From Pseudevernia furfuracea (lineage: Eukaryota; Ascomycota; Lecanoromycetes; Lecanorales; Parmeliaceae), in contig JAIUPT010000037.1 of NCBI GenBank assembly GCA_022315425.1, positions 62,001-126,000 on the forward strand: a stretch of 64,000 nucleotides of DNA, read 5' to 3'. Below, in pieces: positions 56,590-64,000 of the stretch; positions within the stretch are counted from its first letter, which is position 1, and every line of letters starts with the position of its first letter. Both the position numbers and the translations under genes were made by a program. Under the pieces are notes generated by a model, which saw only the letters and a program-made list of their open reading frames with translations, was not told the origin of the DNA and did not search any database.

Positions 56590-57624
56590 TCAGGGCACAT
56601 CCAACCCATCCAGAAACCTGTCCGCGAGCCTTTGCCCCCTCTTGTCCGCAATCACCCTCCTCCTCTCCTCCACCTCCCTCAACCTCCTCGCCTTCCTCTC
56701 CTCCCTCTCCCTCCTCCCCCGCTGCGTCTCCTCTCTCTCCTTCTGCAACGCATCCATCTCCCTCCTCCTCCCCTCACCATCCTGACTGAAACTGTAAAAC
56801 CCGACCCCCTTACTCCTCACCTCCTTGCTGGCATCATAATGCACCTCCTCCGGCGGCGTCATGCTCCGATCCCGTTTCCTCGCCAGGTTCTCCATCCGCG
56901 CCGCCACAGGCGCTTCCGGATTGAACGCCGCCGCCTGGATCGCATCCCCAACAATCAGATTCTCCGGCCGCTCCGGCCTCGCCTTCATGCGGCGCAGTTC
57001 GTCCGCAGCGTAAGCCTGAGCGTTTTGCCTCCGCAGCTCCCTCGCGGCAAGACCCTTGGAACCCTGCCGCAAGCGGCCGAACTCGTCTTCGAATTCCACC
57101 ATCTCTTCCCCTCCTTCGTCATCGCTTTCCCCCCCGTCGTCGGATTCCGTTTCGTAGTTCCCGCCCTCGCCGGCTTCTCCCCCCTCGGCCCATTTCCGGT
57201 CGAAATCCACGAGGGCGTTTTCTTCTCTGTTGGCCCCGCCGTCGGACGGGGGCACGTAGTCGCCCCGCTTCATACTCGCGTACAGCCTGGCCTTGTCCTC
57301 CATTTTCCGCTTCGAGCGTTGCAACGTAGCGGCATCGACGGCCTCGCTGCTTTGGGCGTGGGTCTGTGGCCGGGAGAGCCCGGTGTCGGAGGAGATGTCG
57401 GCCAGGGCGCGCTTGTGGCTGCCTTTGTTGTGAGCGGTGAAGATGTTGGGTTTTTGCTTCGAGGGGCGGGGGCGGCCGGTTGCGGTGGTGTTGGAGGAGG
57501 TGGAGGTGGAGGCGAGGAGGGAGGAGAGGGTGGATGTGAAGGCGGCGTTGGAAGGGTGGGTTATGGAGGATGTTTTGGTGGTTCGGGGGCGGGGAATACC
57601 GTAGAGGGAGGGGTTAGATGTCAT
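56590..57624 (-). CDS. CCDC174-like coiled-coil protein
   Basis: An intronless minus-strand frame of 344 aa from the ATG at 57624. Landmarks of the CCDC174 family are present: DKARLYASMKRGDY, LVDFDRKW, an acidic ESDDGGESDDEGGEEMVEF, EDEFGRLRQ, and HYDASKEVRSKGVGFYSFS. They are followed by an Arg/Glu-rich coiled coil to the end. The animal relative is nuclear and linked to RNA processing; the fungal role is unclear. A 399-codon frame on the opposite strand is a shadow of the GC-rich coiled-coil region. Confidence 0.8.
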   Translation of the reverse strand: MTSNPSLYGIPRPRTTKTSSITHPSNAAFTSTLSSLLASTSTSSNTTATGRPRPSKQKPNIFTAHNKGSHKRALADISSDTGLSRPQTHAQSSEAVDAATLQRSKRKMEDKARLYASMKRGDYVPPSDGGANREENALVDFDRKWAEGGEAGEGGNYETESDDGGESDDEGGEEMVEFEDEFGRLRQGSKGLAARELRRQNAQAYAADELRRMKARPERPENLIVGDAIQAAAFNPEAPVAARMENLARKRDRSMTPPEEVHYDASKEVRSKGVGFYSFSQDGEGRRREMDALQKEREETQRGRREREERKARRLREVEERRRVIADKRGQRLADRFLDGLDVP

Positions 57625-58596
57625 GGTTGGAGGTGGGGACAAAGTGATGTTGTGGGGATGAAGGCAGTGGTGAAGGCAGTGGTGGGTTATCGTCCTTGGA
57701 GTGAGCGCCGGGTAGCTCGGGTGAAAAAAATACTCGAAATTGAACGCGGGTTTTCACTGCGTACTTTGTTCTTGGGTTTGATCTTTATCTCATACTCATT
57801 TCGTCCTATTCGTAGAGAGCGAATGTTCTAAGCGTGGTTGTGTGAAGGAATACTCCGAGAATACCCCTCTCACGTCGCTTGGCTGGTATGTATGCCCGGA
57901 CTGCAGGTTTAAATCTGCTGCTGAAGAGGCGCTGGTTTCTCCCAATTGGTCTTCCTAGATGTGCATGATACATGAAGTAAATTTATCTCGCAAGCCTCTC
58001 ATTATTATTTCGGTCGTTTCTGCGACCATCGCTCGCACGCAACTAGGCAATTGGGTTCAATTATTATGGATGCTTTGCTTTCGAATGCTCAAGCTGGCGG
58101 CCTAGTAATATATGTCTCGTTTCCTTCGTTTTTATACATCTCCAGGTTATTGCGTCAGATTTTGAATTGCTTTAGAGTCACATGATAGCCTGGGTAATTT
58201 AGTTTCCACCTCGGCGAGCAATGTCCGAAAAGAAAGGTCACAGCCTTGGTGAAAAGTTCGAAGTGTGAGATCGATACATAAGAGGATACAGTGCCTAGCA
58301 AAGATGGCACCGCTGAAGATCGACATGACATGCATCGAGTAGGCAAGATGCAAGAATCACGCGTGAGAAGATGCTCTTGGTTATGTTTGCTTGGTGGTGT
58401 ATGACTGCTATATTGAAAAAGCGTACTTTTCGATCATCCCAATATTGTGGTTCAAGGAAGTCTTCAAGTACACATGGGACGCGGTTCGACTGTGTGTAAT
58501 TGTTGGGGTGGGAAATTGATTAGCCCATGATTGACGTTTCAATGCAGGATAAGCTCATATGGACTGAGTAACCGCGGTCTCGCTGGTTGAGTCTGG
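57625..58596. other. No gene recognised
   Basis: Promoter side of the CCDC174-like gene. Its far end may contain the lost N-terminal part of the permease relic that follows, but nothing legible remains. Confidence 0.45.
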
Positions 58597-59463
58597 ATGT
58601 ATGTCGTCTCAGTACTCGGCTTCGGAGTGTTAGGCTGGCTTTGTGTGCTGAGATGGCAAGTCAACATTGCCAGTGGGGCATACTTCGTCGTGGTCCAAGT
58701 TCACGGCCCATTGATCCTCAACGACCCTAGCTACGTCTTCGAAAGATGGCACGGGACACTTCTCATTATTGCAGTTACCATCGTTGCCCTCTCATTCAAC
58801 ACGTTTTTCGCGAAGAGGTTGCCGTTGATTGAAGGGTTGATGCTGGTCATCCATTCTTGTGGCTTCGTCGCCATCCTTACCCCACTCTGGGTTTTTGCCA
58901 GGAAGAAGATACCTCACTTCTCGCCACGTGTTTGTCTTCTCCCGCTATCGAGGCCTCCCATTCGCCTCTATTTTGAGCCACGTAAATAGCTGGCACGCTA
59001 TCGTACAACGTCCGCTATCTGGCAGTTGCTGTACATGCCAAAGGTCAAGCCAGGCTGGGACATCCCCCTCGACGCCATCTCCATTTCCCTCATCCCTCAA
59101 AAATATCGGCAGCTCAGTCGCCTTCAATGCCATCCTTTCCGTTACCATCGCAGCCCTCCTCTCCTCCTACATCATATCTATTTCCTGCATCTTAGTCAAA
59201 CGTTGGCGGGACGAAGCTCTACTTACCCGTAGGTGGAGCTTGGGATGGTGGGAACTTCCTCTCAATGTCGTTGCTGTTATCTACCTCAGCTTGGCGTACT
59301 TGTTTACTGTATGGCCGCTATATACGCCTGCCGCTCGCGAGACTTTAATTGGACTGTTCCGATTTCTGGCGCTGCGGTTGTTATTGCGTTCGAAAAGTTG
59401 GGGTGCATGGTAGACATGTGTATGATGGGGCTGCAGTTTTGGTTACAGAAGATATCTGAATGA
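58597..59463 (+). pseudogene. Amino-acid permease relic (GABA/choline permease type) with internal deletion
   Basis: The first frame reads membrane helices ASGAYFVVVQVHGPLIL, ERWHGTLLIIAVTIVALSFNTFFAKRLPLIEG and a GFVAILTPLWVF helix, as in fungal APC-family permeases. Directly afterwards, in another frame, comes SRHVFVFSRYRGLPFASIL, which in intact proteins lies several helices later; about three helices plus the aminoacyl-binding part are missing. Further frame changes give PGWDIPLDAISISL, IGSSVAFNAILSVTIAALLSS and WWELPLNVVAVIYLSLAYLFT. Deletion and frameshifts make it non-functional. Confidence 0.7.
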
Positions 59464-59895
59464 GCTTTTACAGAAGTGTATATAAAGAATCGGCTGAGGC
59501 TAGGCAGTTTATGAAGCCCTCGAAAACTGTCGATTCCTCAGATTACCATCCCGACCAGATTCTCGGGTTTTATCACTAGCGATAAGGCGGAGGGCGAGAT
59601 CGATTGTCAGCCAGGTGCGTCATTTGGCATACGGAACATGCAGGACACCCCAACAGGTAGTTACCCCAATTGATTGGCTGTCGGCGTGCTCCGAGCAGCA
59701 AAAAAGGCAAGTGAATAATGCAGGAACGTGGGCTCTCGATCCGCACCTATAAAATTCACGATCCAGCATCGATGTGACGCTGCCGCCTTGTGTCTGTAAC
59801 GCTACAATGGTACCTCAGCTGAAGACACATTTAATGCAATCACCTTCCCTTACCCCTTACCAAATTCAGGTCCTTCTCATCATGAGCGTACAGTC
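59464..59895. other. No gene; promoter of the surface-protein gene
   Basis: No supported frame. A CTATAAAA-like box near 59748 lies about 150 bp before the ATG at 59896. Confidence 0.5.
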
Positions 59896-60905
59896 ATGGC
59901 ATCGCGCGCCCTACCCTACGTCCTACTCCTGTTACTCCTGTTACGCCTCGACAAGGATATCGTCGTCTCCGCCACAACCACAGTCCTTTTCTACACGGAC
60001 GCCTCATGCAAAACCCCTTACGCCACCGTGCAAACCGACACCGACGCGGGAAACGGCCAATGCGGTATATTCCCCACGGCCATCAACAGTGCCAGTTCGA
60101 TCGCGATCGACTACGGCTGCTCCGGTAACCACCACCATTCCCCCCTAGAGCTGCTTTGCGACCACAAAGACCGTACTGATTTACGATCCCCAACCTAGTC
60201 ACGACCTATACGGGGTCGAGCGACCAAGGCTGCAGCTACGATGCGACATTGGTAGCCGTTGGGAACTGTACGGTCATGAACATCGGATCCTTCAGCGTGG
60301 ATTGTCCCGAGATCAACGGCACAAACGCTCCCGACTACACGACGATCCTGGCATCGGACGCGGGCACGCGAACCTCTCGTCCGTCCACCGCCTCGACATC
60401 GACATCGACATCGACATCCCCCCTGGCCGTATCTCCCGGTTCATCCCTGCAACAGAAAAGTTCGGCCACGGGGAATCCTTCTTCGGACCCATCGTCCCCC
60501 ACGACGTCGACAACGGGCCTACCTTCACCACCTCAATCCTCCCCCACGACATCCACCACGAGCGCATCCACGCCTGCTGCTCCGTCCTCGACGGCCCTAT
60601 CCACGCCCGACACGCCGACGTCACCGTCCCGCGGAACGGGCACCCCATCTTCCCCGACCGTCCAGTCGTCCCCGACGCCCTCACCCTCACCCTCCGGTTC
60701 GCAAGGCGAAAGCGAGACCGGAAGCGGCAGCGGCAGCGGCAGCGGCAACGACGGCGGCCTGAGCGGTCCCTCGACCATCGCGATCGGGGTCGTCCTGCCC
60801 GGCGTCGCCGTCGTCGTCGCCGTCGTCTTCGGGGTCCTGGGCGTCAAGAAGTGGAAGAGGAGGAACCGGTCGGACGTCCGCCCGGGCAGGCGGCGGACCA
60901 TATGA
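59896..60905 (+). CDS. Secreted or surface mucin-like single-pass membrane protein
   Basis: Exons 59896-60124 and 60199-60905 give 311 aa (junction GCS/VTTYTG). A clear signal peptide (RALPYVLLLLLLLRL) leads to an ectodomain with cysteines (DASCKTPYATV, GNGQCGIF, DQGCSYDATL, GNCTV, SVDCPEINGT). Next is a long Ser/Thr/Pro-rich mucin-like stalk and a single hydrophobic helix (IAIGVVLPGVAVVVAVVFGV), followed by a basic KKWKRRNRS tail. This build is like that of WSC-type or other wall-stress sensors, but the cysteine pattern is not a full WSC domain. Likely an O-mannosylated cell-surface sensor or adhesin; role unknown. Confidence 0.75.
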
Positions 60906-61561
60906 GAGTCTCGGGGATTGCTGGGTGACGAGGAGGGATGTCTGGGTAGAAAAAATGGTGGATGATGAGGTTTTTTTTTCGGCCAAAAGTTCAGGCACGG
61001 AGGAGGGGGAGGGGGGGGGGCAAGGCATGCTGGATAGATAGATGGATAGATGGATAGATGGATAGATGGATCGAGGGAGGACGGTGGCAATGATGCTGGT
61101 CATTCATTCGGGGCGCCAAGGATGGCTTGGAAACACGGAGCAGGCATGGTAACGGCATGCTGCCATTTGATGGTGAGGTGCGGCATGGACCGCAGCCTCT
61201 AGAACGCGCGACACAGATGCCGAAAGGAAGAGCGTTCCAAGGGCTTTTAATTGTCAGGGGTGTAACATTCCAATGTGTCTGCATCGGCAGGGGCACGGTC
61301 TTCGGAAGTCCGTAGAGTGTATCCCGCAATTGATGGCTGCGTTGCACGGAATTCCGCCCTTTTCCCCCCGGAGGAGGTCATCCCAAAAACTCTACCTGCA
61401 GGCATGAAAGCTGTCCAACGTCCCAGAACACGGCATCGTCTAGACGTTCTGTAAAAGTGATGTCTGGTTCTCGAGAAGAAAATCGTCCATGAAAGCCATT
61501 CCCCTCATACCCTCGGCACACAAAACACAGACTTCGCATTCATCTTAAATTTGCATATGGT
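60906..61561. other. Intergenic region with simple repeats
   Basis: Between the surface-protein gene and the 3' end of HOM6. Contains a T run near 60971, a G run of about nine at 61011-61020, and the GATA-type repeat. No gene supported. Confidence 0.6.
61032..61071. repeat. (GATA/GATG)n microsatellite
   Basis: Alternating GATA and GATG units over about 40 bp. Confidence 0.9.
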
Positions 61562-63039
61562 CTACGAAACGCGCTGAACGACTTTGATCAAATCAGCCGT
61601 CACGCCCATCGCCGTAACCGCGCCGCCAGCCCTGTACACCCAGTTCCATTAGCCCCATACCCACACCCCCTCACGACCGACAACACTGGCTCCCACCTCG
61701 GGCAAAGGAGGAGAGGCAAAAGACTCACCCAGCACCCTGCACGACCAACGGATTCTCCCCATACCTCTCGGTGTAAAAATTCACAATGTTATCGCTCCCC
61801 TTGAGTCCCGCAATCGGATGACCCTTGTCGAACTTGTCCAACCCAACCTTCAACGCTCTCCTCCCCACATCCACAGTCCCCACGAACCTCACCACCTTGC
61901 CCTCGAGCACGGCCTCATTCTTCACCTCATCCATCGTCTTGTCGAACTCGTGCAACCGCTCCAGAAACTCCGCTCCGCTCCGCACGCCCTCCAGTTCCGG
62001 CGGGATGAGCGACTGCACGGGGAAGCTGTCGGTGCCCGCGACCTCCAAGCCCACGAGTCGCGCCAGGATGACGAGTTTGCGCGCGACGTCGACGCCGTTC
62101 AGGTCGTCGCGGGGATCCGGTTCGGTGAAGCCTGCTTCCTTCGCCTTGAAGACCTCGGCGCTCCATTTGCCGCCGTGGCCCGCGACGGGGGCGAAGTTGT
62201 TGAAGAGGAAGCTCATGGTGCCGGAGAAGACGCCTTCGATGCGGCGGACGGTGTCGCCGGTGTTGACGAGGTCTTTGAGCGTGGAGATGATGGGGAGGCC
62301 GGCGCCGACGGAGGATTCGTGGTACATGAGCCCGCGGTCGAGGTGGGGAGCGTAGGGGCGGTATGAGGATTCGTGGATGGACTTCCAGAGATCGAGACTG
62401 CTGGAGAAGGCTTTCTTGTTGGGCGTCACGACGCTGATGCCCTGTTTCAAGAACGAAGGATACGCGTTGGCTACATCTTGGCTGCTGGTGTTGTCAACGA
62501 GGACACGCTTGTCGGGTAATTCCTCTAGAAACTTGAGAGTCTGTTCGACTGTGAGGGCGGGCGAGGTGGATGCTTCGAGGTCTTTCTCCCATGTCTCGAG
62601 GGAGAGGGGGGTGGTGCGGTGGGATGCGCGAAGGCTCTTGGTAGAGCGGGAGATGAGGACGAGGGAGATGTTGGGGAGTTTTTGACTGAGGACAGAGAGC
62701 TGGGAGAGGAAGTGGCGGCCAACGCCGCCGGCTCCTGGGCCGTGTCAGATTTATGCTAGGGAAGTGGTTTCGCTAATGCTCGAGCATATAAGGATTGTAG
62801 GAAATGGAAATTTCATTATTGCACATGCTGCTCAAAGGTTACAGATCACAGTGACCTTCAACCTAAGAAATGAGTCTTTACTAAACAGGAGGGAAAAAGG
62901 AGTTGCGACTTTGATTGTGCTATTCTTTTTGCTGGGGCAAGAACAGAGACAGACCAGGCAAAAAAGACATCAGAATCAGCATTGACCGGCTCAGCAACTC
63001 ACCTATGACCGCTATATATATCTGATTTACGGGAGACAT
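61562..63039 (-). CDS. HOM6: Homoserine dehydrogenase
   Basis: Minus-strand exons 63039-63003, 62734-61729 and 61631-61562 give 370 aa, the normal length for the fungal single-function enzyme. The first exon codes only 12 residues; the junctions read VIG/AGGVG and GAG/AGGAV. It reduces aspartate semialdehyde to homoserine for threonine, methionine and isoleucine synthesis, using NAD(P)H. Motifs: the nucleotide-binding IAVIGAGGVG; VVTPNKKAFSS; MYHESSVGAGLPIISTL; GVFSGTMSFLFN; the signature DPRDDLNGVDVARKLVILAR with its active-site lysine and acidic residues; and the C-terminal GGAVTAMGVTADLIKV. All look intact. Confidence 0.93.
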
Positions 63040-63466
63040 ATCTGGATATTTAGCAGGCGATATCAGAGAAGTTGGGTTAAAAAAAATTCTTCAATTGACT
63101 TTTGAAAACTGGAGTGCCGAGAGTGCCTCGTGTGCTGCTTCCGAACTTCGGATGTTGGCTTCAGCCTTCAGCCCTACAGAGAAAAAGACTTCCCGTGATT
63201 TTACCGAGGGGCCACTTGATGAGCTTGCTCGGATTAGAGCGAGCGATGTATCAGGTACAGTTTACGACAAATTCAGAGGACAGCAATCACCGAACGAAGT
63301 TGGAGGACGCGTCTCTCAAAGTTACAGTCATTCAATCTCATTACGCACTCGACATTATCATGAACCGATACTCGTTCAGTTGCCCCTTGAAACCCCCATG
63401 TCTCTCCGTCGCATCAAGTTGTTCCCAGCACCCATCAAGCGAATGCATCTTGGCAGACCGGCGCGG
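63040..63466. other. Intergenic region
   Basis: Short plus-strand frames at 63095-63500 are chance overlaps; no family seen. It serves as the HOM6 promoter and the 3' flank of the zinc-finger gene. Confidence 0.55.
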
Positions 63467-64000
63467 TCAAAGGGGATTTGAAGACGCTGCTGCTACCTGA
63501 TGACGGCGCTTGACATGGTCACGCAGCTTGTCCTTCCGATAGTTACTGTACCCACAACCCGCGACCGAGCACCGAAACACCCTGGAGTCCGCCTGGTGGA
63601 TCCTACCGTGGCGATCGAGATCGGCCTGACGACCGAAAGAGCGACTGCAGGTGGCACAAGTAGGGCGTGGTGGAGCCTCCTGCGCCGTGTCGAAATGAGT
63701 GGTATTGCCATCGACAGCAAGGAACCCATTTGGGGTTTCGGCAGCCGCACTCCATTCGTTGTCGAAGCTATTTGCGGGAAACTGGCCTTGGTAGCCGTTG
63801 CCGTTGGCGCCAGCGGAAGAAGAACTCATCGTATCAAAGCCGCTTGCAGAAAACTGGCCTGGGTAGCCGTTGCCGTTGGCGCCGATGATAGAACTCGTCG
63901 TGGAGAGTGAAGGGTCCGGATACTGGAAGTTAGCACGAGGGTCTTCGTCCATGTGTCCTTCAGCTACCGTTGGTATCCCGGTGAAAGGGTTAGACGCAGT
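63467..64000 (-). CDS. C2H2 zinc-finger protein, 5' end beyond window
   Basis: The minus-strand frame is open from the window edge to a stop at 63467. An ATG at 63952 exists, but the frame continues upstream (TASNPFTGIPTVAEG), so the start probably lies outside. Two neighbouring C2H2 fingers sit near the C-terminus: CATCSRSFGRQADLDRHGRIH (C-x2-C-x12-H-x3-H) and CSVAGCGYSN followed by DHVKRRH (C-x4-C-x12-H-x4-H). The part before them carries two copies of a Gly/Asn/Phe repeat (GANGNGYPGQF and GANGNGYQGQF). Probably a DNA-binding regulator; targets unknown. Confidence 0.75.
   Translation of the reverse strand, partial: TASNPFTGIPTVAEGHMDEDPRANFQYPDPSLSTTSSIIGANGNGYPGQFSASGFDTMSSSSAGANGNGYQGQFPANSFDNEWSAAAETPNGFLAVDGNTTHFDTAQEAPPRPTCATCSRSFGRQADLDRHGRIHQADSRVFRCSVAGCGYSNYRKDKLRDHVKRRHQVAAASSNPL

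Noticed and set aside
56632..57831. 399-codon plus-strand frame antisense to the CCDC174-like gene
   Set aside because: Gly/Pro/Leu/Val-rich shadow produced by the GC-rich coiled coil on the other strand.

Overview
The window is nuclear DNA from a filamentous ascomycete (Pezizomycotina). The evidence is short GT-AG introns (mostly about 45-130 nt, often with a CTAAC or CTGAC branch site just before the acceptor), spliced genes on both strands, and typical fungal families: HET, STAND/NLR-type NB-ARC-TPR, fungal rhodopsin-like membrane proteins, a 7TM-RGS receptor, DEF1 and HOM6. The genus cannot be named from sequence alone. All exon joins given here were read by eye from splice motifs, frame continuity and family resemblance.

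Layout. 1-5 kb: a gene joining a RING finger to two TFIIB-type cyclin repeats, a 39-bp minisatellite, and a GT34 glycosyltransferase. 5-9 kb: gene-poor, with a decayed cytochrome P450 and a decayed HET gene. 9.5-15.3 kb: an intact 7TM-RGS (GprK-type) receptor and a tiny cysteine-rich CYSTM-like gene. 17.9-22 kb: a large NLR-like protein (alpha/beta hydrolase, NB-ARC, near-identical TPRs). 23-32 kb: an NLR N-terminal fragment, a UFSP/C78-type peptidase, relics of a fructosamine-kinase-like gene, an MFS transporter and F-box genes, and a multi-pass membrane protein. 33-36.5 kb: an LSB1/PIN3-like protein without an SH3 domain and a rhodopsin-like membrane protein with a GC-AG intron. 37-39 kb: probable but unrecognised spliced genes on the minus strand. 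39-48 kb: an intact HET gene, a 2H phosphoesterase, an F-box-like gene, a SprT-like remnant and a conserved hypothetical protein. 48-64 kb: a more core-like stretch with DEF1, a Tudor-like/AT-hook protein, a G6PDH-like enzyme, a CCDC174-like protein, a broken amino-acid permease, a mucin-like surface protein, homoserine dehydrogenase HOM6, and the C-terminal part of a C2H2 zinc-finger protein cut by the window edge.

How the parts relate. Two housekeeping-like ends flank a 5-46 kb accessory segment rich in non-self-recognition families (intact HET, broken HET, NLR, NLR fragment) and in at least six decayed genes. This looks like a fast-turnover segment rather than a metabolic cluster. The most unusual objects are the RING-TFIIB fusion and the NLR whose TPR units are almost identical in DNA sequence.
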